Shown piece after piece: positions 36,470 through 49,299 of a stretch of 64,000 nt of DNA (its first letter is position 1; each line of letters starts with the position of its first letter). The stretch is from Datnioides undecimradiatus (Eukaryota; Chordata; Actinopteri; Lobotiformes; Datnioididae). The translations under genes were made by a program, and so were the position numbers. The notes beneath the pieces are model-generated. The model had not been told where the DNA came from. It was given only the letters and a program-made list of their open reading frames with translations, and made no database searches. The DNA lies in NCBI GenBank assembly GCA_008933995.1, contig WARS01000051.1, positions 930,001 to 994,000 on the forward strand. Direction: 5' to 3'.

Positions 36470-39400
36470 GCTTATACTGTAGACGTCCAGCTGTCCAGCA
36501 GGGTCTCTGTCTCTCAGATGAGGGTCAAAACCGAACTCGGCGGTCGCAGGATGAACGAAAACCAAAGCTTTAGGCGGCAGCATCCAGTTTGCATCTTCAC
36601 GTGGCATCTTTGTTTTCCAACTTCCAAACCATGCGCTCACTCTTACTCCTCTTGATCAAACATCACCTCAGGCTGTGCTTCTCTTTCTCCTCCAAGCAAA
36701 TTCACCTCAGATGCGCTTCTGCAGTTTACACCTCCGTCCCTCGGGATCCACATTGTAGCTGTTATTGTTTTTGGCGTCGTTTTAAAACCTATCGCTCATC
36801 TTCTTAAGCCCTGTCACTTGCCATAGAGACTCAATCGGCTCAGCTGAGTGTATTATAGCGCGATGCATCATAGCTGACATTGATCTCAGCTGAATGACAG
36901 TGCGCAGTACGTGTTCCTGTGCTGTTTTTCCTCCCAGTCTACTACCACTTTATACAGTAAACACTGTGCTGAGCTCAGTGGCCACCACATTACCACCCAA
37001 GCACGGCCTTTGGTATGTATGTACAGAGGTCGTTGTCTTGTAGAATATGAGATATTCATGGATCTCTAATTCAATTACTTCTGGTTGTCAGCAGAGAGCC
37101 TGCACAATGCCCGGGCGCGACGCACAATGGCGATGTCTGCATGTTTGGATTTCCACGCCCCGGAACGCGGAGCGAACATTAGCACACACAGCCGGCTGTG
37201 GCCCGTCATCTGCATCTGTGTTGTGTGTGTTTGTGCGTCTGAGAGCGTGGAGGTAAAGGTTTCCGCATGCACACTCATGACAGGAAGAAGAGAGCATGCA
37301 CCCAGGACAATGGACTTTCTGTCTGTCTTAGCCTCGTACAGCATCTCCGCACAGGGCTTTCATGTTGGCAGGATATCAGACTGCAGACTGCATCACAATT
37401 CAGGTTCATTTCTCTGAGAGCATAATTATAAGGTTAGCAAAGGCAGCATCTAATAGAGAACATCTAGGCTGATGTCGCTGCCTTATGTATAAAACCACAT
37501 ATTTTATTATCTCACTTCATTTATTCATGTTTCATGGTCACAGGACCAGTGTAAACACCCCCGCTTTGGGAGATTCCATCCGTCTTTACTGACGTGTCAG
37601 AGCCATCACTCATTATTGATGAAGTCAAGATGCTGGACGAGCCTGTAGCATATCAGCCCCTCACCAAGCATTTTAAAGACTTTAACCACAGTTTATCTGC
37701 CAAGAAACAGATTTCCTCTCATCTTAAACAAACCACAGTTGTCACGTGCAGAGACTGTAAACTCAGGGAAGGACTTGTTGGCAAAAGATTAAAGATAATT
37801 TGTCACTGGACACGATCTGGAGTTTTGAGGAACTGTCAGATATGGCATTTTGTATTTTGGAGGTAAGGGGATGATTTGCATTCTGGTAACACGGGTCCTC
37901 GAGTTAAGTTCAAGATCACACATGTACTGAGCACTGGGGGCCAGACAACCCGCCGTGTCACTGTTGAAATAAAGGAGACAGTCAGCAGTGTCAAAGCTGT
38001 GCACGCACCAACTTTCACTGTCCCCCCTCCTCGTCTGATTTGCTCCCTCTCCTCATCCTCTGTCCTCTCCACCCCTTCCCTCCATCCACCCATCGTTCCT
38101 ACGCCGCCGCTGAGGACATTTGTTTGGTGGGGGGTGGGGGTGATGAGGTGTGGAGTCTGAGGAAGCCTTGTCTGCTTGATTGGCTGATAAGATGTCTGGT
38201 TAGGGTTTTTGGACGGAGAGTGGGCACCGTCTGAGTATCGAGTGAGGAGACTCTCATATGCGCTCCCACGCTCCTCAGAGCAGTAATGAGAGAAGTGGAA
38301 GGCGTCGGGGTGGCCTGCGATTCATATTTGATGTGTGATTTCTTTTTTTTTTTTATATATATATGTTTTCCTCCTCGGCCTCTGAGCGAGCGCTGTGTCG
38401 CGGCGGTGGCGTTTGTGCTTTACGCCTCCGAGCCGTGTGCCGAAGCAGGCGACGCGCGCACGGAGTGAGAGTAAATAGGGACTCACGTTAAATCATCTTG
38501 GATTTATTGGGAGGTGGGTTTTGTTGCTGCAAGGTGGGCGGGTGGGGAGCAACACACGCATGCACGCACACTCACACACACGCTCCCTGACAGTACAGTA
38601 AGTGGTTCTGCCCCAGCAGTGCTAAACAAGGCCAACAGTCCGCAGTTATGGACAGTAAATAGAGCAGAGCACCACCTGTAAATAACCAGCAACACAGCCT
38701 CATAAATCCTGCGCGTGTGTGTGTGTTTCTCATCCTAGCACACACACGCAAGCACAAGCCATGAGTCCAGAAGAGCTGCTGCGTGTGGGTACGTGTGTAC
38801 ACACCTTCTGATTAATTGTAATCAGGCGTGACCTTAGCGTGAGTCCGCACAGGTCACTCAGTAGCCATACGTTTCAATGCTGCATTTATCATCATGTTCA
38901 TTCCTCCATTGTTCCCTTCCTGCGTGCGTGCATACGGCAGGGTCATGCCTGAGTAGAGGCTGGAGACCGGAGACTGGAGGGATGGAATGACCTCTAGCTG
39001 ACCTTCCCGCCCCGCCCATTCCCCCGATCCACTCACTCAGATGGGCATATGTGCACGCAGTTAACGCTGGCATCCTTCCAGTGACCTGACCAGAGCGGCC
39101 ACTGGCACGGAAATCAGAGGCCAGCCACAAGCAGGGGCGCACGGCCCCGCGGTGAAGCTAGCAGCCTGCAGGCTGATGGAGAGAAGATTGCACAGGGTGC
39201 GTGCAGAGTTCCCTGCGTTTGAGAAACAGTCCCAGCTCACCGGGTCACGGACGGATGAAGACGCCGCATTTCTCAGAAAAGTCTGAATTTTTTAAAAAAT
39301 TAAAAAATCTTAAAATGCCTGCGCCGCTTCCTCTCTCTGCTCGGGCTGTTCATGGGATTTTGAGGGTGTGAAGGAAGGCCAACAAGATGTCAGCCAAAGG

Positions 39401-39823
39401 GAGTAAACATTCAAATTTCGGTTTCCTCTGAGTGATTTTACAACACCGAGTTTAGTAAAAGTCATGAGAGGACAACTCTGAAAGTGCAGATGATTCCGGG
39501 CTTAAATGGAAAACAGATATTTATTGAGCGAGCTCGGCCTCTGTGGTGGGGAAGTAGCTGGGTTAAGCAATATTAGAAGGGGGGGGGCAGAGGATCCATT
39601 TGTACGGGGTGCTTTGTGTACCTGTGTGTGTGCATGCTTTAGCTGTAATGGGGTGTGCGTTTGTGTTGTGTTTAGTGTGTGTGTGGCAAAGACTGACACT
39701 TATGGAAAATTGTTGCTGCTGGCTGACAGCACAATCAGAATGATGTTTACACTCATTCCCTGCTCTCCGTTTTTAGTGTAACCATTAGTTTTACTACAGA
39801 CAACGTTGAGGTGCACAGCCCCA

Positions 39824-39867
39824 GTGTGTGTGTGTGTGAGTGTGTGGTTCAGTCACATCCAGACATA

Positions 39868-39899
<32 letters not shown>
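39824..39899. repeat. Double (GT)n microsatellite
   Basis: A first GT run at about 39824-39845 is interrupted by GA. After 25 unique bases a pure 30-base run follows at 39870-39899. Confidence 0.9.
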
Positions 39900-39901
<2 letters not shown>

Positions 39902-41125
39902 CGGGCAGGGTTTGAAAAGAGAAAAAAAAAGGGAGAAACAAATTGAAAGCTGGGCCGTGAGTGTTCAATATCACTGGCCTATCATTTTCTTGGAACATGA
40001 TTCATCATGGTTGACGACCGTTGCCGGCGGCGCTCTGGACTGGCACGGCGGGGTTGCTATGGTGACATAGCAAGAGAGGGAAGAGCACCTGCGGCTGTCG
40101 AGGGAGCGGCGTTCATCACCTGCTGGGGGTGCCAGGTCGCACCTGGCAGACTGACCACCCACACCCGTACGAGCACGCGTCCATTCAAACGGAAAAATGG
40201 GAGAAAATAAGTGAGAGTTAGAGAAAGTCACGAATTTAATAAAGTGGAACTTAGTATTGGTGCGCTTTGTTGCACTTAAGCAAAGGAAAAAGGGGGGAGA
40301 GGCAGCAGGGCCACCCGAGGGGGGGCGGGGTAATGATCATTTGCGCAGACAAACTGAAACATTTTGTGGTGTTGCGGCAAAAATTTCAAATATCAACAAT
40401 TCAAACAAGCTGAAAGAGTAAAAAAAATAGATGTTTATGATTCCATCTGCTAAATGTCACCTTTAAAGGAGCCTAAGCCTGATGAAAATGTATTTGTGGC
40501 AGTTATTAGAAAGCGTATGGAGAATGATCCCGTTCCTGTGTTCTGATGAGGCAAGAGAGTTTGCCCTTTAAAGAATAAGCCTCATCGTATTGTCAACAAA
40601 TCCTGTGAAAATTGATTAAAATAACAAGCAGCATGTGCGTATTAAAGGCTGATATGTCTTGTCCTGATGGATGAAACACATTTATGAGTCGCAGTGTTTC
40701 ACCAGGGGGGACATGTTACTTCAGTACCATGAACGTGCACGCTGTAGGTCCCTCTGACTTATCTCACGCTTGTCGTCCTGCTGCCGTAACGTTCCCAGCA
40801 GCACCACGTGCGCCGCTGAAAGTAGTCCCCTGCAAACGCTCTGCTTCCTGCTGTTTGAGTTGCATTTCCTGACACATCCAGCTGTTTGTGGAACTATTTA
40901 CCCATCTCTAAGCATGAAATTACGTATTTTTGAATCTTTATATCTATTAGAAATGAGTTAGGGGGCACGACAACACATTTATCCTTTCACGAGATTCATC
41001 TGAGAACGTACGCAGACGATACGAGGCGTTCAGTGGTCAGCTCCAGCAGGAGGGATCAGCTTTTTGGGAGCAGTTGCTAACACAACAGTTGTTAATGACC
41101 TGGAAGGTGTGAGCAGGTCATTGGT

Positions 41126-41153
41126 TTGTGTGTGTGTGTGGGTGTGTGTGTGT
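41126..41153. repeat. (GT)n microsatellite
   Basis: An imperfect GT run has one GGG interruption. A short ACACACACACAC run lies about 70 bases downstream (41219-41230), giving a possible GT/AC hairpin pair. Confidence 0.85.
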
Positions 41154-43779
41154 CCAATAGCGCCCTGTCACTTTGTATCTTTTGTAGTCTCGGTGAGAAA
41201 GAAGATGTGCACCCTGACACACACACACACCTCTCCACGCCCCCCACCCCCCTGTGAGTCGGAGGAAGAGCCGTGGCGCTTTTCTTTCTTCCCTCTTTTT
41301 CTTTTCATTTAGTTCAAACTGAGGTCTTTGAAGACTCTGATGCCGCCTTGTAAACAAAAAACTCGCGCGCAGCCGTCACTGCTGGAGACAGCCTCACTGC
41401 TTTATGAGCAACTTTGTAGCTGTCACTTGTAAAGAAATACTATGTTTTTGTTTTTTTTCTCCAAAGCAACTGGCATGCAGTCGCAAACAACATCGGCAGT
41501 ACGCCCTGTTCTGCCGTATGTACGTCTGCCTTTGGAAAAAAGAAAACAACAACAATCACAAACACATTCACGCACTAATCATGTAAGCGGCCTGTGATGA
41601 GAGCCATGTATGGTGCAGTATTAATGCACGCGCGGCGCGACTGCAACAATGCAGCGTTAATTTTTCATCCGCATCATGTATGACTGTGGAAGCGCTCGCC
41701 CCGGCAAGACACGGGGTGAAGGTTAGAAGACATGAATTCATACATTTAGTTATTCATTATCTGTTTGCTGCATGATAATATGCCAGTTGTTTCATTTTTA
41801 AAGTGTGCGCTTCCTCGGCTGAGCCAGAATGAGATCATTAGCTGCTGTTTAATATACAAGGCGCTGTTTGCTCACGGGGAACCTGCCTCCAGCCCCTCGG
41901 TGTTTCCTCCCCGCTAATCTGTGACATTTCTAGACATTTAGCTGCGGCGTTTGCAGAGAATTAATGGATAATCTGGGGACAATCAGTTAACTTCACACAA
42001 TCTCACCCGGGCTGTAAGTGGCACAATCAGGGTAACTCTGAGCTGTTCGAAGTTTCCCCTCACACCGTCTCATTATTCCACTGTAATAGCTCAATGAATT
42101 TTCATATGCCTCTGTAGATTTGAACAAGCAGTTTGTTTAGATCTAGGAGCTAGAATTTAAATGGGGCCATAACGATTAATAATCGCTTCGGCTTGCATAA
42201 GATAATGTTGGATACGTCAGCGCCTCTTTAATGTCACTGTCAAATTACCTTTCACCTTGGAGCAACACGTTGAGAAATCAGAGGAAGCAGTCGACTCATT
42301 CCTCAGGTGGGGAAAAGTGGATCTGCAGGTGGGGATGAGAACACTCTGTCTGCTTGTTCTATACGTCCTGATTTAACCGAGCAGCAGTGCCTCACGATTA
42401 CTTTGAATATGCAGGGGGAGTTACACAGACAGGCATTATACAGTCATTATGAATTCAGTCACTAACCATCAACACTGCATAAATTCCTCATCCTAACAAG
42501 TCATTCATGCTCGTAGTGAGCTTGTGTTTCTCTGAGAGAAGGCAGTGAGGTGAAGAAATTCCGCTTGTCTTCAAGTGCTTGTAAACACGGAACAGCAGCA
42601 TTTAAAGGTATGGTCTTTATCTTTTATCCTCAGGTTCAGACGCTGGGTTTTATAACCGGTTTGCAGGAGGAAATAAAAGGTCCGCGCGTGGAACTCGGCT
42701 TTCACCTGGACGTCGCCTCTGCCGCGCGACCGGTGGTCATTAAAATAATGAGAGCGGAGCGAAGGCGGCTGCAGCGAGGGGCTGAACCAATAATCCTCCG
42801 TGGAACTTTTTTTCCAAATGAGAGAGAAAATATATGTATTTGTGAGCGGCGCACATTAGTTTCAAGCAGATCAATTGCACAAATATGGAAGTGAAACACA
42901 CTCCGGGTTACTGAATCGATTTGTTGCATCCGACACTAATTGTCTGACTCCTCAGGTGCACCCCGCTTGTTTTATTCAGCACAAACACTTTGGGTTCACG
43001 TCTGTGTTGTGCTGACGCTTCTTTGCAGGCGCCTGTTGCTCGCTGCTCCCAGACCTGCCCCTTAATGACACAAACTCACGGACACTCACCAGCGCTCATA
43101 TAGGCCGGACTTGACCAACTAGACAAAGGTAGAGGTGGACAGATTAGCGTCCAGGTGCCCTGTGCTGTCACTTAGCAGCTGCCAACAGAATGAACTCTTC
43201 AGCAGCACCTGACAGCTGCGAGTCCAACGCCCCTGCTCAGGGGTGAAGGTGGCCCAGCACGTATTAATATGTTATGAAATAGCATGTTATGAGTCCACGT
43301 CCAGCTAACAGCATATACTAAACCCCCCTTTAGATATAATGCACCAAACGAGCACCAGTGTGTCACAGTGAGTATTTACTATTAAAACGCCACTCGTGCT
43401 TTGCTTAAACTGGTTTGGAGGTTTGAAAGCAAATTTCTGTGCGCCAAATGTGAATTAGTGCATCTTACCTTTCTGCGAATGTGAGCAGACTCCAGTAATC
43501 AAGCAACATCAATATAATATTCATACAACATCCAACAGAACGTTTGCCTTAGATGATTCGGCGATGTTCGACGTGGGTTCAGAGACAGGAGACCTTTGAT
43601 CCCGTTGTATGACAAATATGGCATGATTAAGCTTGTGGGTGGTTACGATAAAGTAATATACGGTTAAACACTTTGGTTAAAGTTATAAGAACTCCCGTGA
43701 AATAATTATTCCATCTTGCTCTGGGACCGAGCGTTGAGATTTGACTAATACCGTGAGATGCAGAATGGTCCAGTTTGAA

Positions 43780-43925
43780 CATAATCATTAGGATTCTGCT
43801 GGAAGCCTGCCCAGTGTCAGTGAAGTGGACATTATAAGATTTACAAATGTATGGTTTATTGCAGGCCCGTTGGATTGGACTGCACAGGTGTTTCTAATAA
43901 ACCACACACTCTGATGCAGAGAGAC
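43780..43925 (+). mobile_element. Possible tail of a fish interspersed repeat (CACAGGTGTTTCTAATAAA)
   Basis: The phrase GACTGCACAGGTGTTTCTAA followed by TAAACCACAC (43878-43907) resembles a frequent fish repeat end of the form CACAGGTGTTCCTAATAAAG followed by TGG. The upstream sequence is too diverged to follow. The call rests on one short motif recalled from other fish loci. Confidence 0.35.
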
Positions 43926-44935
43926 ATGGACCAGAAACAGATTATGTTATCAGATTTATCGCCACTGATTTCCCAAAAACAGCACGTGCGTGGTGTGTGC
44001 ATTGGTTAACCAGCACTCAGCTCTACAGCAGCGCAGGAAAGACAGGCGGAGAATGAAAGGACAACAAGGCAGACAGCCAGGGACAGAGAAAGAGATTGTG
44101 TTCGCTTTATCCATGTTTGCTCAGTTTAGCGCAGGGCAAATATTAGCCCGCGCGCTCGGGCAGCCGCTCTTCTCTACTGGGTTTTAACCCCACACCCTGC
44201 CCGCGGAGAGTAAAAGGTGAAAAGAGAACAAGGAGAGGAAGAAAGGAAGAGGATGACTGTGAGAGAAACAGAGAGTTGTCAGGGTAACAGATGGAGAGAA
44301 GCAAAAGGCAGGTAAAAGAAATTGAACAGAGACCAAATGATGGCAGAGAATAAAGAGAGTAAGAGAGAGTTAGAAAGAGGGCAATCTGAGCGATCATCCG
44401 ACAGTCTGTGGTCCACATCAAAAGAGTCGAAGCCTACTTAGGTATAGGTCTTGTATTGATGACTTATGTATAGCTTTTCATGCTGCTGCACTTCATGGAA
44501 CATGTCTCCTTCGGGTCTTTTGATGGAAGCACAGCGTGGCACTTACTTTGCAGCTCGTACTTTCAGAGAGAGCTATTCTTTGTCATGCCAGGAAAAGTGC
44601 ACCATTTAAGCCTGTGTAAACCACAAACTGTACAATGTGTACCATTGCCGTTTTCAATCGAAGGTGATTCGGAACCACAAGGGAGGAAAAAGGGGGGGGC
44701 GATAAATAAAGAGCAAACAGATCCATGTTCCCCTCTGTCGTGAGGAGAGAGAGGGAAGGCGGTGGAGAGGGAAAATGAGGCTGCGAGGACAGACAGTGGA
44801 GAAGTGTGGAGAAAACAATAGAGACAGAAAACACTTTGCTCTTGATTTTGTCCGAAGGTCACAGTCATTCCCTTCAATTTCGGTCAGCTGCCTGCCTCAC
44901 TTCACCTCAGCAGAGGGGAACAGGCTGCTCCAGAA

Positions 44936-44962
44936 CACACACACATACACACACACACACAC
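44936..44962. repeat. (CA)n microsatellite
   Basis: This is a CA run with one TA interruption. Confidence 0.9.
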
Positions 44963-47900
44963 GCTGAAAGCAAACATTAATACACATGTCTGGCCCACAG
45001 CTACACACAAAGTCACACAGTCAAAGTGTAAAAACATCAAAAAGAGAAAGACAAAAAGAAGTAATCTCCCGTCTCAGCTCTCTCTTGCAGTGTATGCTCA
45101 GGCATGACAAATTGTATGTGCGAGCTGCAGATGAAAAGAGACAGCAGAGGAGGTCTGTCTGCCTCTGCCCCAATCTTTCCCGCAAAACTCTGACTATTTG
45201 CTCAACCAAAGCGGCTCGTCTCTTGTGTTCATTCCCTCCAGGTTTCCACAAAGTTACCCAGTCACGTCGCGTCTTAATGCAACGACTTTTGGGCGAAATG
45301 CAAGGCACCGTGCAAAGGACTATAACTTGGTATTCTGTAAACGATGTTTAATTTGGGATGTTTGCAAAGGTCTGTTGAACATGGAGCTACGTGTGGATTT
45401 CGGTATTTTAACTCCAACTTGGAGGCCCCGTCGTCTCCTGACGATCACACCAGGTGTCACGGCGGGAGCAGAGGAGTTGGAAGTAAATCGCTCAGATGAC
45501 ACGACTGACCAGTTGCATTTCTTTCATCGTGGCAGCCCAGTTAATTAGTGAGCTGCGCATGTTTTGACCTGTCTGGGTCGAACGCATTTTGAATCAGGTC
45601 ACATTATCCTTGCGTCTGTTTGGGGCAGGGTGTGACTGTTCTCAGAGCACCTTTGGAGCAGGCCTCTTCTGTGTTTTTAAGGGTTCCAGGTACATTCATG
45701 TTGTGACAGAGGTCAGAAACCTTGGACCGAAGAAGAACCTTGCTGCGGGAGCAACCAGACGCTGACATTTCTAATTAGCTTGGATCTAGAACATGTATAC
45801 AATGCGGCATAAGAACCCAGTTATAGCATTTTGTTTTGATCACAAATCCAACAGGTATAACATACTATTGAGTACAAGGGATGGGTGGATTGAGAAAGTG
45901 TTTGTAGAACAATCTAGAGGCACGTTACCACTGTTTTAATCCATCTGCAGCACCGAATGATGTCTCTGTTAGGATAAAACAGCAGAGCGATGACAATTTA
46001 TTCATGCATTCACACATTTTCTGGCCCCATTCCAGCATCAAGTAAGACACAAAGTTAACGCCGTGCCACAGAATTAACCCATACAATGTCAGAAAGGATT
46101 ATTATTGTACAAAGCTACTAAACAAAAGACAGATTAAGCGCAATATTCAAGGACTCCGTTATCTCATTTCACAGTTTGCTGACTAGATTCATGCTGCCAG
46201 GCAGGAAAGATCTACAAACCCATTTTGTTTGGAGCTGTTGCACCTTTCCCCATCAGCCACGGAGCACTCTGGGTATCAACTCTTTCTCTCAGATCACTCA
46301 CAAGAGAGTGTGGATCAATTGGATTCCACCAAACCCATGTTAGCAACTCCAGTCAACGCAGTAATGAGCCTCTGGGGAGTGAAAGAGCTGGTGATGAGGG
46401 CAGACAGATTAGAAAATTGAGAAAAAGGAGGAAAAGCAGCAGAAAGGTAGAAGGCGAAGTGAGAGAAATAATAATGGAGGACATGTGAAGGTGAGGCAAT
46501 AGCAATTCCTCGCCGAGGAACGTCAGAAATTGATTTTGAGGCTCTTATTGTTCTAATAGGCAGCAAAGACCAAATGACTGGATTGCCATTTCGGTTTCAC
46601 CTTATTAGTATCTACTATTTCAATTGCTAAAGTAGGAGTGAATCAGAGGTCTGACACAAGGCCTGGGAAGACGCAACAGACAGAAACGTTCAAGTCACAA
46701 AGTAGAGTTAAGAGTTTCCATGACTTTTAGAACACTGATAAAATGTCATTCAGTCATCAGTTACTGCCCCACTTTGTCCTCAGAAAGGTAGTCAGTATAA
46801 TTAGGTTTGGTGGCAGATACAGGGATTATTGTCATATCTTAGTGTTTAGTGAATTGATGAAGGATTATGTGGAGCTGGTACATGCAGGGGATAATTGAAT
46901 ACGAAAAGAAGAGACGAAAAGGATAAAAACGACGTGGCTGGGAAACTTTATTGGCCTTGTAAGCCTCTTTGTCCCCTATTAAGTCACCCGAACTGACACA
47001 TATCTACCAGTGTCTGGGCCCACCAGGGCTTTTGGTGAAGGGATGAAGAGTGGGCGTATGGGCATCGATCTGTACCACCACAGGAACAGAGATCCTTTTC
47101 TGGCTTTGCCTCAAGGACTACGCCCCCACGCCTTCAGCCTCATGGATCCCTACCCACTTGCCTCCTTTTTTTGTTATTGCTTCTTTCTTATTTTATTCTT
47201 TCCTCCATATCACTGTGTCACCAGCTCTTCCTGCTCTTCTCCATTATTCTTCATACCTGCATCTGTTTGTCCTCCTCGTTCCTTCTCTACTTCATCTCCT
47301 CCATTCTCCATTCAGCTCTTGTTAGCGACTCAAAGAGGCCTTTGACGTCAAACATCTTTGCATCTTTGAAAAGTTCTCATTACATTTACTGTGTTAACAC
47401 GTCAGGGTTTTTTTGAAGTGGAGAACTTCTAAACTGTGAAAACCTGAAAAAAAGCACATGGACATGTTTCACCAAACACTACAAGTCTGATACCCACAGG
47501 CACTGTGGCATTCAGCTCCTTGTAGCAGACATTCAACTTGTTGCCTTTCCAAACTAGTTTGTCTTTGTAAGTCACAGCTAACACAGGTCATTTAGTGCTT
47601 GATCAATTAAAAATACTCTAAACAACCGTTTGCACATGTACAATGGATCTAAAAACTGTTTGTCATATGAAAGATGTGAGAATTTTTATATAACCTCTAA
47701 TTCCCGTCTCTTCAGAGGCTTTTAGCCTCATTTAGCTCATTATTTTGGCAGTTGGATCAGAAAAAACTGGCCATCACCAAATGGCTTATAGCAGAAGTTA
47801 GCAACTAGCAGGTGGGCATACTGGAGCATTTAGCAGCTGAAAGGCCAGATATTTTTCATGATGTTCCCCAGATATTTATATTTTATTTAACCCCTAATCC

Positions 47901-48474
47901 ACCATGAATACTGGTTTTAAAAATGGCAAAATGGCACTGCTTCCTGGATGTGTGGATAGGAATGTGCGGATGTTGGCCTCATCAACTTGATAAGGTGATA
48001 ATACAGAAACGTGTACGTGTAAGCGTTGTGTTGACAGCTTCTTTCTCTGCCCAAGTTGGTCAATAGTTTAATTAATGCAGGTTTGAGCTCATTCTGAGGC
48101 TGAAATCTATCTGTTATAATGGAATGGCTGCACTCAGTGCGTTCACTCACATCAAATCTGTGATGTTTTCAGGTAGAATTGAACTTTTCTGGACTTTAAA
48201 AGACAAAATTGCACCACTGACCCATTGCACAGTGTCTTGACGGCACCAACTTCTTTAAGACTTGTAGTTATTAGGTGTGATCTAATGAGAAATTATTTAT
48301 GTATTATTATTTATTCTATATACAGGAGTATGAAGTAAACATACACTTAATACTCATACCACTTTAGACATGAATGGTTGCAATTGTTCATCAGACACGA
48401 AGCAGCAACACTCCACTTCACGCTTTGTACAATCAGTTGGATCCCAGCCACTAGGAAAACGCACACACGAATCC

Positions 48475-48518
48475 CTGTGTCTGTGTGTGTGTGTGTCTGT
48501 GTGTCTGCCTGTGTGTGC
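48475..48518. repeat. (GT)n microsatellite, imperfect
   Basis: GT repeats are interrupted by CT units. Short GT runs continue at 48622-48632. Confidence 0.85.
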
Positions 48519-49288
48519 TTGTATCCATCAGCTCTGTGCAGCTTTGTAAACAAGGCCGTGGTGTGTGGCGGGGCTCAGCGCAGCCTCGTTCAAGGACGTT
48601 CTCATGTTTGCATATAAGAATGTGTGTGTGTGTTTACGGTGAGAGCGGGCGGGTCAGGCGGGACTCGGGTCTACACCCACAGGTCTGATGGTCATTGTGC
48701 TGAAGGACACATCCATCAACGGCCTCAGTGGTGCAGATGGGGCAGGAATCGACACAATGTGTAGGCGGGCGCGCTTGTTTGTATGTATATGTGTGTTTTT
48801 CTGGTGCTTGAGATTGGAGATTGGCTGACGCTGAGTGAATGAAGAGTTTTGGTGCTAGCTGACAACATGATCAGGATTAGAGGGGATGATGTGTTTGGCT
48901 GATTTACTCCCCTCCACCCCCCCACCCCCTTCAGCATAAATGTCGCTTCCCTCTGCAGTATTTTGGCTTGCTGCCAGCGTGTGAGTTTGTGTGTGTGTTT
49001 ACACACTCCGGGACAAATGGGCAAGCCCAGTGTGAGTCATGCTCAGTTGGGGCGACGGCTTCAGACACACACACACAAGGGCACACAGCCGCACCACATG
49101 TGTCTAAGTCGTCAATTTTTCAATGAGATCTGAGTCTCGGTCAGAACGGCCGTTTGTCCTTTTCCAAGCAGGAACGAATGGATAGCAAAAAAAAGAGGCA
49201 AAGAAAGGAAAGAGTCGGGGAGGGAGAGAAAGAGGGAGGGGCAGGGAGATAAAGTGCTATTAAGATGAGGATGAGATGCCAGTGGGAT

Positions 49289-49299
49289 GGGGGGGGGGG
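49289..49299. repeat. poly(G) run
   Basis: Eleven consecutive G residues follow GTGGGAT. Confidence 0.85.
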
